From Streptomyces sp. NBC_00554 (GTDB lineage: Bacteria; Actinomycetota; Actinomycetes; Streptomycetales; Streptomycetaceae), in assembly GCF_041431135.1 (NCBI RefSeq), contig NZ_CP107799.1:8432001-8496000 (forward strand): a stretch of DNA of 64,000 nt. The letters are read 5' to 3'. Made by a program: the position numbers and the translations under genes. This document shows, one piece after another, positions 49,544-58,209 of the stretch (position 1 is the first letter of the stretch; every line of letters starts with the position of its first letter). A model generated the notes under the pieces. The model searched no databases, was not told the origin of the DNA, and saw nothing but the letters and a program-made list of their open reading frames with translations.

Positions 49544-50838
49544 CTACAGCGCCGGTTTGGTACAGCACGGGCCACGATCAAGACGCCTCGGATTTCGCGC
49601 TCGATCCGGTCGAGAAGGCCATCGCGGACATCGCCGCGGGCCGCCCGGTCGTGGTCGTCGACGACGAGGACCGGGAGAACGAGGGCGACCTCGTCATCGC
49701 CGCCGAGAAGGCGACCCCCGAGATCGTCGCCTTCATGATGAGCGAGTGCCGCGGACTGATCTGCGCCCCCATGGAGGGCGAGGAACTGGATCGGCTCCGG
49801 CTCCCGCAGATGGTCGACGACAACACCGAGTCGATGAAGACCGCGTTCACCGTGTCCGTGGACGCGTCGGCCGCTCACGGTGTGACCACCGGCATCTCGG
49901 CATCCGACCGTGCCACCACGCTGCAGCTCCTCGCGGACGGCAGCGCCCGGGCGGACGACTTCGTCCGCCCCGGCCACATCTTCCCGCTGCGGGCCAGGCC
50001 CGGCGGCGTCCTGGTCCGCAACGGCCACACCGAGGCCGCAGTCGACCTGGCCCGCCTCGCCGGCCTCCGCCCGGCCGGCGCGATCGTCGAGATCGCGGGG
50101 GAGGACGGCCGCATGCTCCGCCTCCCCGAGCTGATCCCCTTCGCCCGCAAGCACGGCCTGACGATCATCTCCATCGAGGACCTGATCGCCTACCGCCGCA
50201 CCGCCGAGCCCACGGTCCGCCGCGAGGCCAAGACACAACTGCCCACCTCCTTCGGCGAGTTCACGGCGTACGGCTACCGCTCCACCGCCGACGGAGTCGA
50301 GCACGTCGCCCTGGTCCACGGCGAGATCGGCGACGGCGAGGACGTCCTCGTCCGCGTCCACTCCGAGTGCCTCACCGGCGACGTCTTCCACTCGCTGCGC
50401 TGCGACTGCGGCCCCCAGCTCCAGACCTCCATGGAGCGCATCCAGGCCGAGGGCCGGGGCATCGTGGTCTACCTCCGCGGTCATGAGGGGCGCGGCATCG
50501 GTCTGCTGTCCAAGCTGCGCGCGTACGAGCTTCAGGAGCGCGGCCGGGACACCCTCGACGCCAACCTGGAGCTGGGCCTGCCCGCGGATGCCCGGGACTA
50601 CGGCGCGAGCGCGCAGATCCTCGACGATCTCGGGGTGGCGAGCGTCCGCCTGATGACCAACAACCCCGACAAGACCGACGCGCTCGTCCGGCACGGCCTC
50701 AAGGTCACGAGCCGGGAGCCGATGCCCGTACAGGCGGGCGAGCACAACCTCCGCTACCTGCGCACCAAGCGGGACCGGATGGGACACGACCTGCCCTGGC
50801 TCGACACGACCACCGTGTCGGCCTGCGGCAACCAGTAA
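49540..50838 (+). CDS. ribBA: Bifunctional DHBP synthase / GTP cyclohydrolase II
   Basis: 432 residues. The N-terminal DHBP synthase (about 25-220) has DDEDRENEGDLV and GHIFPLRARPGG. The C-terminal GTP cyclohydrolase II (about 225-425) has the zinc cysteines in HSECLTGDVFHSLRCDCGPQ and LRGHEGRGIGL. It makes both precursors of riboflavin, from ribulose 5-phosphate and GTP. AAGGAG precedes ATG 49540, which overlaps the ribM stop. Confidence 0.97.
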   Translation: MTTAPVWYSTGHDQDASDFALDPVEKAIADIAAGRPVVVVDDEDRENEGDLVIAAEKATPEIVAFMMSECRGLICAPMEGEELDRLRLPQMVDDNTESMKTAFTVSVDASAAHGVTTGISASDRATTLQLLADGSARADDFVRPGHIFPLRARPGGVLVRNGHTEAAVDLARLAGLRPAGAIVEIAGEDGRMLRLPELIPFARKHGLTIISIEDLIAYRRTAEPTVRREAKTQLPTSFGEFTAYGYRSTADGVEHVALVHGEIGDGEDVLVRVHSECLTGDVFHSLRCDCGPQLQTSMERIQAEGRGIVVYLRGHEGRGIGLLSKLRAYELQERGRDTLDANLELGLPADARDYGASAQILDDLGVASVRLMTNNPDKTDALVRHGLKVTSREPMPVQAGEHNLRYLRTKRDRMGHDLPWLDTTTVSACGNQ

Positions 50839-50852
50839 CAACCGTAATTTCG

Positions 50853-50875
50853 CACAGCACAGCACAGCACAGCAG
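50853..50875. repeat. CACAG pentanucleotide repeat
   Basis: About four and a half copies of CACAG lie in the 51-base spacer between ribBA and ribH, immediately ahead of the ribH ribosome-binding site. A change in copy number would alter only the spacer length. Confidence 0.85.
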
Positions 50876-50889
50876 CAATGAGGAGAGAC

Positions 50890-51375
50890 GTGAGCGGCAA
50901 GGGTGCACCTGAACTGTCCGTACGCAACTGCGGCGACCTGCGCGTCGCGGTCATCGCGGCACAGTGGCACGAAAAGGTGATGGACGGCCTCGTCGACGGC
51001 GCGCTGCGCGCCCTGCACGAGCTGGGAATCGACGAGCCGACCCTCCTTCGGGTGCCCGGCAGCTTCGAGCTCCCGGTCGTCGCGAAGGTCCTCGCGGGCC
51101 GCGGATACGACGCCATCGTCGCGCTCGGCGTCGTCATCCGCGGCGGCACACCCCACTTCGAGTACGTGTGCCAGGGCGTCACCCAGGGCCTCACCCAGGT
51201 CTCCATCGACACCGGTGTCCCCATCGGCTTCGGCGTGCTGACCTGCGACACCGAGGAGCAGGCCCTCGACCGCGCGGGCATCGAGGGCTCCAACGAGGAC
51301 AAGGGACACGAGGCGGTGACGGCCGCCGTGGCGACCGCGGCCACCCTCCGCTCAGTATCTGAACCCTGGCGCTGA
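50890..51375 (+). CDS. ribH: 6,7-dimethyl-8-ribityllumazine synthase
   Basis: 161 residues. Key segments are AAQWHEKVMDGLVDGA (substrate ribityl site), RVPGSFELP and GVVIRGGTPHFEYV, which carries the catalytic His. It condenses the RibA and RibB branch products into lumazine and forms icosahedral shells. AGGAG at 50881-50885 favours GTG 50890; an ATG at 50878 overlaps that site. hisE follows after 34 bases. Confidence 0.96.
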   Translation: MSGKGAPELSVRNCGDLRVAVIAAQWHEKVMDGLVDGALRALHELGIDEPTLLRVPGSFELPVVAKVLAGRGYDAIVALGVVIRGGTPHFEYVCQGVTQGLTQVSIDTGVPIGFGVLTCDTEEQALDRAGIEGSNEDKGHEAVTAAVATAATLRSVSEPWR

Positions 51376-51409
51376 GGGATGTGGGTAAGCGCGTAGGGTG
51401 AGGACCACC

Positions 51410-51682
51410 ATGTCCAATAAGACGTTCGAGGAGCTCTTCACCGAGCTCCAGCAGAAGGCCGCCACCGGCGATCCCGCCACTTCGCGCACCGCCGAGCTGG
51501 TCGGCAAGGGCGTCCATGCCATCGGCAAGAAGGTCGTCGAAGAGGCCGCCGAAGTATGGATGGCCGCCGAGTACGAGGGCAAGGAAGCCGCCGCCGAGGA
51601 GATCTCGCAGCTGCTCTACCACGTTCAGGTGATGATGGTCGCGCGTGGGATCTCCCTCGACGACGTGTACGCCCACCTCTGA
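51410..51682 (+). CDS. hisE: Phosphoribosyl-ATP pyrophosphatase
   Basis: 90 residues, all-alpha MazG-like HisE. The motif KVVEEAAEVWMAAEYEGKE supplies the acidic metal ligands, and EEISQLLYHVQVMM follows. It performs the second step of histidine synthesis. The start MSNKTF at 51410 is chosen over an ATG-less upstream extension at 51398. hisG follows after 51 bases, so the pair forms a his mini-operon following the rib genes. Confidence 0.96.
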   Translation: MSNKTFEELFTELQQKAATGDPATSRTAELVGKGVHAIGKKVVEEAAEVWMAAEYEGKEAAAEEISQLLYHVQVMMVARGISLDDVYAHL

Positions 51683-51733
51683 GCCGTAGCCCCGCACCCC
51701 CGCACGTACGAACTAACAAAGGAAGCCGACCTC

Positions 51734-52591
51734 ATGCTGCGCATCGCCGTCCCCAACAAGGGTTCCCTGTCAGGACCTGCGGCGGAGATGCTGCATGAGG
51801 CCGGCTACCAGCAGCGCCGGGAGTCCAAGGAGTTGCGGATCGTCGACCCGGAGAACGAGGTCGAGTTCTTCTACCTCCGCCCCCGCGACATCGCGATCTA
51901 CGTCTCCTCCGGCCGCCTCGACATCGGCATCACCGGCCGCGACCTGCTGATCGACTCGGGCGCCAACGCCGAGCCGATCCTCCCGCTCGGCTTCGCCCGC
52001 TCCACCTTCCGCTTCGCCGGCAAGCCCGGCACGGCGGCCGGTATCGCGGACCTGGCCGGCAAGACCGTGGCCACCTCCTACGAGGGCATCGTCGCCAAGC
52101 ACCTCGCCGACCACGGCGTCGACGCCTCCGTCGTGCACCTCGACGGCGCCGTCGAGACCGCCATCGAGCTGGGTGTCGCCGAGGTCATCGCGGACGTCGT
52201 CGAGACCGGCACCTCGCTGCGCAACGCGGGGCTCGAGGTGTTCGGCGACCCGATCATGAAGTCCGAGGCCGTCGTCATCCGCCGCGTCGGAGCCGACGCC
52301 ACCGAGGACGCCGAGCCCAAGGTGCAGCAGTTCCTGCGCCGACTCCAAGGCGTCCTGGTGGCACGGACGTACGTGATGATGGACTACGACTGCCGCGCCG
52401 AGCACCTGGAGAAGGCCGTCGCGCTCACCCCCGGCCTGGAGTCGCCGACCATCTCGCCGCTGCACAACGAGGGCTGGGTCGCCGTCCGCGCGATGGTCCC
52501 GTCCAAGGAGGCGCAGCGGATCATGGACGATCTGTACGAGCTCGGCGCGCGGGCCATCCTGACCACGGCCATCCACGCCTGCCGGCTCTGA
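51734..52591 (+). CDS. hisG: ATP phosphoribosyltransferase (long form)
   Basis: 285 residues, the HisZ-independent long form. The catalytic domain (about 1-210) has MLRIAVPNKGSL, RDIAIYVSSGRLDIGITGRD and the PRPP loop VADVVETGTSLRNAGL. The C-terminal domain (about 211-285) is the ACT-like histidine-binding part. It makes phosphoribosyl-ATP, the first committed step, and is feedback-inhibited by histidine. Confidence 0.97.
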   Translation: MLRIAVPNKGSLSGPAAEMLHEAGYQQRRESKELRIVDPENEVEFFYLRPRDIAIYVSSGRLDIGITGRDLLIDSGANAEPILPLGFARSTFRFAGKPGTAAGIADLAGKTVATSYEGIVAKHLADHGVDASVVHLDGAVETAIELGVAEVIADVVETGTSLRNAGLEVFGDPIMKSEAVVIRRVGADATEDAEPKVQQFLRRLQGVLVARTYVMMDYDCRAEHLEKAVALTPGLESPTISPLHNEGWVAVRAMVPSKEAQRIMDDLYELGARAILTTAIHACRL

Positions 52592-52605
52592 GGGACCTCG
52601 AGACC

Positions 52606-53061
52606 ATGTCCGAACTTCCCGCCCTGCCCGTTACTTTCCGGCCGTCCCGAACCCGGGCCGTCCTGGTCAGTACCGGTGTGGCGATCCTTGTGGTTCTCAC
52701 CACGGTCGTGATGCTCCTGGAGCAGCTCGGCCCGGGCGAGAGACTCAGCTTCATCCTCACGGGGGCCCTGATCTTCGGGGTGCTCCTGATGCTGGCCCGG
52801 CCCAAGGTCGTCGCCGACGAGAGTGGCGTCACCGTCGTCAACATCGCCAGCAGCAGGCGCCTGGCCTGGGCGGAGATCCTCCAGGTCAACCTGCGCCCGG
52901 GCGACCCCTGGGTGTTCCTCAACCTCAGTGACGGCACCAGCCTGCCCGCGCTCGGCATCCAGCCGGGCATCGCCAAACAGCGCGCGATCGAGGACGCCCG
53001 CGCCCTTCGAGCCCTCGCCGAAGCCCGCTCCACGGGTCACCCCGAGGAACATCAGGCCTGA
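52606..53061 (+). CDS. PH-domain membrane protein
   Basis: 151 residues. Two membrane helices (about 19-41 and 47-64) are followed by a bacterial PH-like domain (PKVVADESGVTVVNIASSRR, LAWAEILQVNLRPGD) and a charged tail. It starts 14 bases after hisG and is probably cotranscribed. Its function is unknown; similar proteins are common in actinobacteria. Confidence 0.9.
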   Translation: MSELPALPVTFRPSRTRAVLVSTGVAILVVLTTVVMLLEQLGPGERLSFILTGALIFGVLLMLARPKVVADESGVTVVNIASSRRLAWAEILQVNLRPGDPWVFLNLSDGTSLPALGIQPGIAKQRAIEDARALRALAEARSTGHPEEHQA

Positions 53062-53111
53062 CTCTCAGCCTTCCACCCTGCCGCTCGGGCCCATGTCTTG
53101 ATTAATCTGTT

Positions 53112-53140
53112 GGCGGAGGCGTTTTCATCGCGCCTCCGCC
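53112..53140 (+). terminator. Terminator after the hisEG-PH gene group
   Basis: Bases 53112-53121 and 53131-53140 form a perfect 10-bp stem with a 9-base loop, 50 bases past the PH gene stop. Confidence 0.8.
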
Positions 53141-53260
53141 ACTGATGTGCCACCCGGTATTCAGAGGCCCCCAGCTACCCGAGGAGTGACTCCCTCCAGC
53201 GATGGACGGATCGTCCTGTAGTACCTGCGCCGCCCCCTTCCGACATATCGAGGCGGCGGC

Positions 53261-54586
53261 ATGATCATCCCCTTGCTGCTCCTTGGGGCGGCATTCCTGC
53301 TCATTCTCGCCAACGGATTCTTCGTCGCGGCGGAGTTCGGCCTGGTCACGGTCGAGAAGCCCGACGCCGAGAAGGCGGCCGCCGAGGGCGACCGACGGGC
53401 TGCGACAGTCGTCAACTCGCTCAAGGAGCTGTCCTTCCAGCTCTCCGGCACCCAGCTCGGCATCACCATCACCTCACTCGTCGTCGGCATGCTCGCCGAA
53501 CCGGCGCTCGCCGAACTGCTGCACGGACCGTTCACCGCGACCGGTCTGCCCGAGGGCGCCGTGCCCGGCGTCGCCGTGGTCGTCGGCATGCTGCTGGCCG
53601 CGGCCGTGCAGATGGTCATCGGCGAACTCGTGCCCAAGAACTGGGCCGTGTCCAAGCCCCTCCAGGTCGCCCGCTTCGTCGCGGGCCCGCAGCACATGTT
53701 CTCCCGCACGTTCCGGCCGGTGATCGCCGCGCTCAACGCGGTGGCCAACCGGCTCGTCCGGGCCCTGGGCGTCGAGCCCGCCGAGGAGCTGGCCTCCGCC
53801 CGCACCCCCGGCGAACTCATCTCCCTGGCCCGGCACTCGGCGCAGGCCGGCGCCCTGGAGCAGGACACCGCGGATCTCTTCGTACGCACCATGTCGCTGG
53901 CCGATCTGACCGCGCAGCACGTCATGACGCCGCGCGTGAAGGTCAGCGCCCTGCAGTCCTCGGCGACCGCCGAGGACGTCGTCAACCTCACCCGGGCCAC
54001 CGGCCTGTCCCGCTTCCCCGTCTACCGGGAGCGGATCGACGAGATCGTCGGCATGGTCCACCTCAAGGACGCCCTCGCGGTGCCCTCACGCGACCGGCTG
54101 CGTACCCCCGTCGGCCGGATCGCCCAGGCGCCGCTGCTCGTTCCGGAGACGCTGCCCGTGCGGCCGCTTCTGGAGCAGCTGCGCAGCGATCAGCCGATCG
54201 CCGTCGTCGTCGACGAGTACGGCGGCACGGCGGGCGTCGTCACCCTGGAGGACATCGTCGAGGAGCTCGTCGGCGAGGTCCGCGACGAGCACGACGGCCA
54301 GGATCTGCCCGAACTCGCGGCGGCGCCGCCCGAGGACGGGAAGCCCGCGTGGGAGGCCGACGGCAGTTGCCGGGTCGACGTCCTGAAGCGCATAGGCCTC
54401 GACGTGCCCGAGGGCCCGTACGAGACCGTGGCGGGCCTCGTCGCCGATCTGCTCGGCCGTATCCCGGCCGCCGGTGACAAGGCGGAACTCCCGGGCTGGC
54501 GGCTGCTGGTGCGCCAGGTCGGGCACTACCGCGCCGAACGCGTACGGCTCGTGCGGACCGCGCCTGTCGCGGAGGCCGTCCGATGA
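53261..54586 (+). CDS. CNNM/CorC-family membrane protein 1
   Basis: 441 residues. The N-terminal DUF21/CNNM membrane domain (about 1-200; ANGFFVAAEFGLVTVEK) is followed by paired CBS domains (about 215-340; VMTPRVKV, VVVDEYGGTAGVVTLEDIVEELVGE) and a C-terminal CorC_HlyC domain. The family is linked to Mg/Co efflux or sensing. It overlaps the second CNNM gene by four bases, so the two probably form a heteromeric unit. No magnesium riboswitch was recognised upstream. Confidence 0.93.
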   Translation: MIIPLLLLGAAFLLILANGFFVAAEFGLVTVEKPDAEKAAAEGDRRAATVVNSLKELSFQLSGTQLGITITSLVVGMLAEPALAELLHGPFTATGLPEGAVPGVAVVVGMLLAAAVQMVIGELVPKNWAVSKPLQVARFVAGPQHMFSRTFRPVIAALNAVANRLVRALGVEPAEELASARTPGELISLARHSAQAGALEQDTADLFVRTMSLADLTAQHVMTPRVKVSALQSSATAEDVVNLTRATGLSRFPVYRERIDEIVGMVHLKDALAVPSRDRLRTPVGRIAQAPLLVPETLPVRPLLEQLRSDQPIAVVVDEYGGTAGVVTLEDIVEELVGEVRDEHDGQDLPELAAAPPEDGKPAWEADGSCRVDVLKRIGLDVPEGPYETVAGLVADLLGRIPAAGDKAELPGWRLLVRQVGHYRAERVRLVRTAPVAEAVR

Positions 54587-55680
54587 GCGTGCTCCAACTC
54601 CTCTTCGCCGCCCTGCTGGTGCTCGCCAACGGCTTCTTCGTCGGCGCCGAGTTCGCGCTCGTCTCCGTGCGGCGCAGTCAGATCGAACCGCTGGGGACCG
54701 CGCGGGCGCGACAGGTGCTGTACGGCCTGGAGCGACTGCCCCAGATGATGGCCGCGGCCCAGTTCGGCATCACCGTCTGCTCGTTGACGCTCGGCGCGGT
54801 CGCCGAGCCGACCGTCGCGCAGCTCCTTGAGCCGCTCTTCGAGGCGGTCCACATGCCGCACGGGATGATCCACCCCCTCGGGTACGTCATCGCGCTCGCC
54901 TCGGTCGTCTTCTTCCACCTGGTCATCGGCGAGATGGTGCCGAAGAACCTGGCGATGGCCGCGCCCGAGAAGACGGCGCTGTGGCTCAGCCCGGGCCTGG
55001 TCGCGTTCGCGCGGCTGTGCCGGCCGGTCACCGTGGGCCTCGGGGCCTGCGCGCGGATGATCCTCAAGCTGTTCCGCGTGGAGCCCAGGGACGAGGTCGA
55101 GGCGGTCTTCACAAGTGAGCAGCTCAACCGCCTCGTCGAGGACTCCGGCCAGGCCGGCCTTCTCGACCCCGAGGAGCAGGAGCGCCTCGAGGACGCCCTG
55201 GAACTGGGCTCCCGCCCGGTCACGGACGTCCTCCTCGACTCCGGCTCCCTGGTGACCGTGGGCCCCTCGGTCACCCCCGGCCAGGTCGTCGCGCTCACCG
55301 CCCGCACCGGGTACTCCCGTTTCCCGGTGGTCGCCGAGAACGGCGCCTTCATGGGCTATCTGCACGTGAAGGACGTACTGGACCTGGAGGAATCGGACCG
55401 GGCGGTACCCCAGCAGAACTGGCACGCCATGACGACCCTGCGGGCCGAACTCCCTCTGGACGACGCCCTCACCGTGATGCGCCGCGCCGCGACGCACCTC
55501 GCCCAGGTCGCCGACGCGTCCGGCAAGGTCGTGGGCCTCGTCGCGCTGGAGGACGTACTGGAACTCCTGGTCGGCGAGGTACGCGACCCGGCACACCGGG
55601 AGGTTCCGGCAGCGCCGGTACGTGTCTCGGAACCACGAGCGAGCGAGGCCCCGGAGGAGGCACAGGCACTGGCGAGCTGA
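54583..55680 (+). CDS. CNNM/CorC-family membrane protein 2
   Basis: 365 residues with the same plan: CNNM membrane domain (ANGFFVGAEFALVSVRRSQ), then CBS pair (TDVLLDSGSLVTVG, VVGLVALEDVLELLVGEV). The CorC_HlyC domain is missing, so it is shorter than its partner. It starts by ATGA overlap with the first gene. A role in divalent cation handling is inferred from family only. Confidence 0.93.
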   Translation: MSVLQLLFAALLVLANGFFVGAEFALVSVRRSQIEPLGTARARQVLYGLERLPQMMAAAQFGITVCSLTLGAVAEPTVAQLLEPLFEAVHMPHGMIHPLGYVIALASVVFFHLVIGEMVPKNLAMAAPEKTALWLSPGLVAFARLCRPVTVGLGACARMILKLFRVEPRDEVEAVFTSEQLNRLVEDSGQAGLLDPEEQERLEDALELGSRPVTDVLLDSGSLVTVGPSVTPGQVVALTARTGYSRFPVVAENGAFMGYLHVKDVLDLEESDRAVPQQNWHAMTTLRAELPLDDALTVMRRAATHLAQVADASGKVVGLVALEDVLELLVGEVRDPAHREVPAAPVRVSEPRASEAPEEAQALAS

Positions 55681-55689
55681 GCACCGGGT

Positions 55690-55900
55690 TTCTTCGCCCC
55701 CGCCGCCCCTACCCTTCCCATCCTTCTGGGGCTCCGCCCCCAGACCCCCTAAAAGATCGCGCAGTTCCCCGCGCCCCTGAAGGGGCGCGGGGAACTGCGC
55801 GACAAGCCCCCACGGCCCCGCAGCAAACCTACAACCCAGGGGGGGTCTGGGGCGCAGCCCCAGAAGGATGGGACGGGTAGGGGCGGCGGGGGCGAAAAAC
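55690..55900. repeat. Long inverted-repeat element with inner 22-bp hairpin
   Basis: Outer arms of about 60 bases run inward from TTCGCCCCCGCCGCCCCTAC (55693) and its near-exact complement ending at 55896. Inside, 55757-55778 and 55781-55802 form a perfect 22-bp stem with a 2-base loop. It separates the convergent CNNM and AAA ATPase genes and probably ends both transcripts. The outer arms match the element at 36823-37077, and one inner arm recurs at 30349-30370. Confidence 0.85.
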
Positions 55901-55912
55901 TGCAGTCCCCGC

Positions 55913-57775
55913 TCACAGGGCCGAAGGATCCTGTGGTCCTCTCCCCGAGAGGACCTCCCCGTACGCCTGCATCAGATCCGGCAGCCGCAGTGTCGACAAG
56001 TCGTCGCGGGACAGCACGCCCGGATAGCCGGACAGCCGCAGATCCCGATACGCGCAGCTCTTCTCGTACAGCGTCCGCAGAAAGCGACCGTTGCCGAGCT
56101 CGTCGATCCACCCCTGGTCGACGACGTGCCCGGCGATCGAGCGCAGCTCGTCCAACGCCTCCTCGTCCCAGACGTCGCCGTTCTCGGCGGCCAGCACCTC
56201 GCCGATGGAGGTGAGTTCGAGCGGGCGGTAGGAGGGGAAGTCGACGCGGGTGGTGAAGCGGGAGGAGAGACCGGGGTTGGCGGTGAGGAGGCGGTCCATG
56301 CCCTCCGGGTAGCCGGCCAGTATGACGACCAGGTGGTCGCGGTTGTCCTCGGCCCGCTTCAGGAGCACCTGCAGCGCCTCGTCGCCGTACGCGTCGCCCT
56401 TGCCGTAGCCGGAGTTGGACAGCGAGTACGCCTCGTCCACGAAGAGCACACCGCCGATGGCCGAGTCGATCAGCTCGTTCGCCTTCACGGCCGTCTGGCC
56501 GAGGTACTCGCCGACCAGGTCCGCCCGCTGGGCCTCCACCAGGTGGTCGCCGCCGAGCAGCCCGAGAGCGTAGAAGACCCGGCCGAGAATGCGGGCCACG
56601 GTGGTCTTGCCGGTCCCCGAGGGACCGGAGAAGACGAAGTGCCGCTTGGGCGGCTGGACCGGGAGGCCCTGCCCTGCGCGCAGCCTCGCCATGTTCAACT
56701 GCGCGGACAGCGCCTTCACTTGGCGCTTCACCGGCTCCAGGCCAACCATGCGCTCCAGCTCGGCGAGCGCCTCGTCGAGTAACGAGGGGTCGGTCGGCCC
56801 CGGCGGCAGCGGCTGCACCGGCACCACGGCCTTCTCGCGCACCGCGTCGGCCTCCGGCGGCAGCGCGCCCGGCGGCACCAGCCCTGGCTCCGAGAGCTTC
56901 AGGTCCCGCCCCTCGGTGCCGAACAGCGGGTCGATGCCGTCGGGCCCCTCCATCATGTCCTGGCCGACTCCGGCGAGCGTGATCGCCGCGAGGTCGCTGA
57001 CCTCGTCGTATCCGTCGCCCTCGGAGATCGCCGCGAGCCGCGCCGAGGTGTCCATGAAGGCGGGGTCGACCCGGTGCACCGCCCGGTACAGGGGCAGCGC
57101 GGCGGCGGACCGCCCGGTGCCCTCGTGCGCCCGCGCCAGCCAGTACCGCAGCTCCTTGCGCTGCGGCTGCTCGCTGCGACAGCGCATCAGGGCGGAGGAG
57201 AGGAGCGGCTCGGCCTGCCCGAACATCTCCAGGCGCACCCGGGCCATGCCGCCGAAGAGACCGGCCTCGATGCCCAGCATCGGATCGTGGATCAACGGAT
57301 CCGTGTGCCGGACCAACTGCTCCCAGTCCTTGACCAGATACGCGCGGCAGGCGTGCAGGAAGCGCACCTGAGGGTCGGTGTCGACGGGCGGCAGACCCGC
57401 CAACGCCCGGTCCAGCTCGGGGACATGGCGTCCGTCCAGCCAGTGCGAGGCGTGCGCGAGCAGCAGATCGCGCGGGCTCTCGAGGACCGGCTGCACCCAC
57501 CAGCCCAGCCAGTACCAGGAGTTGAGGGTGCGGCGGTGGCGGGTGCGCTGCTCCCCGAAGCGCTCCCGGTGCCGGAACATCCTGAGCAGCGCGGTCGTCG
57601 TGTCCACCCGCAGCGCGTGCAGTCCGAGCCAGCCGTCCGCCATACCCGGGTCCATCCGCACCGCGGTACGGAATTCCTCCTCCGCCTGCGGGTAGGCGCC
57701 CATCGTGTAGGCGTCCACCCCCCGCAGCCAGGCGAGGTCGGCCGGGGCCTCCGGGCCCTGCGTGCCGAAGTCCAT
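55913..57775 (-). CDS. EccA/CbbX-type AAA+ ATPase with N-terminal TPR domain
   Basis: 620 residues. The N-terminal 300 residues are helical TPR-like repeats (GAYPQAEEEFRTAVRMDPGM, then SAAALPLYRAVHRVDPAF). The AAA+ domain has Walker A GPSGTGKTT (K390), Walker B GGVLFVDEAY and the arginine-bearing NPGLSSRF. This is the plan of EccA, the cytosolic chaperone ATPase of type VII secretion. No esx or ecc gene is in this window, so its partner is unknown. ATG 57775 has GGGGGGA ahead; the open frame upstream is leader. Confidence 0.88.
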   Translation of the reverse strand: MDFGTQGPEAPADLAWLRGVDAYTMGAYPQAEEEFRTAVRMDPGMADGWLGLHALRVDTTTALLRMFRHRERFGEQRTRHRRTLNSWYWLGWWVQPVLESPRDLLLAHASHWLDGRHVPELDRALAGLPPVDTDPQVRFLHACRAYLVKDWEQLVRHTDPLIHDPMLGIEAGLFGGMARVRLEMFGQAEPLLSSALMRCRSEQPQRKELRYWLARAHEGTGRSAAALPLYRAVHRVDPAFMDTSARLAAISEGDGYDEVSDLAAITLAGVGQDMMEGPDGIDPLFGTEGRDLKLSEPGLVPPGALPPEADAVREKAVVPVQPLPPGPTDPSLLDEALAELERMVGLEPVKRQVKALSAQLNMARLRAGQGLPVQPPKRHFVFSGPSGTGKTTVARILGRVFYALGLLGGDHLVEAQRADLVGEYLGQTAVKANELIDSAIGGVLFVDEAYSLSNSGYGKGDAYGDEALQVLLKRAEDNRDHLVVILAGYPEGMDRLLTANPGLSSRFTTRVDFPSYRPLELTSIGEVLAAENGDVWDEEALDELRSIAGHVVDQGWIDELGNGRFLRTLYEKSCAYRDLRLSGYPGVLSRDDLSTLRLPDLMQAYGEVLSGRGPQDPSAL

Positions 57776-58209
57776 CACGTCCCCCCACAAACCGTGCCCC
57801 CGATGGTCCTCCGCCGGGCAGGTGCCCGTCGGCAGCCTTGGTCGAACCGCTGTGCCGCGGACGGGAGTTGCGCCGGTGCGCAGAGCAGCCGTCCGAATAT
57901 CGCACCGAGAGGCATCGTACCTGCGAGGGAGTGCCCATCCGAAGGGTGCCGCACGCCTCGTTCGACGAGGTGGGAGCAGATGGGGCGCACTCGGCTTGGT
58001 GACCGAGGGTGAGCGAATCGCGCCTCGGAGCGTCCGGAAAAGGGTCCGGGGCAGAACGAAGCCCCCGATCACGGGGGAACAACCGGGGGCTTCGCGTCTG
58101 CGGGGCGGCCTCGAACGGCCGCACATTCAGAACGTAAGACCTGTACGGCCCCCGGGTCAAGCCGAGTTGAGGCACTGAAGGAACTTCTCAGACATGGGTC
58201 TTCACAAGT
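57776..58209. other. Spacer between the AAA ATPase and the uridine-kinase-like gene
   Basis: This stretch has no credible gene on either strand. It holds the terminator-like hairpin at 58058-58093 and a second, smaller stem of GCGGCC against GGCCGC near 58104-58121. The AAA ATPase promoter must lie between about 57790 and 58050; no clear consensus was recognised. Confidence 0.6.
58058..58093 (-). terminator. Terminator downstream of the uridine-kinase-like gene
   Basis: Bases 58058-58067 and 58084-58093 form a perfect 10-bp stem with a 16-base loop. On the minus strand it lies 117 bases beyond the kinase-like stop and is followed by GTTCTG. Confidence 0.6.

Noticed and set aside
53141..53260. 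Magnesium (M-box) riboswitch ahead of the CNNM genes
   Set aside because: The conserved M-box segments were not seen; the only strong hairpin is the upstream terminator at 53112-53140.
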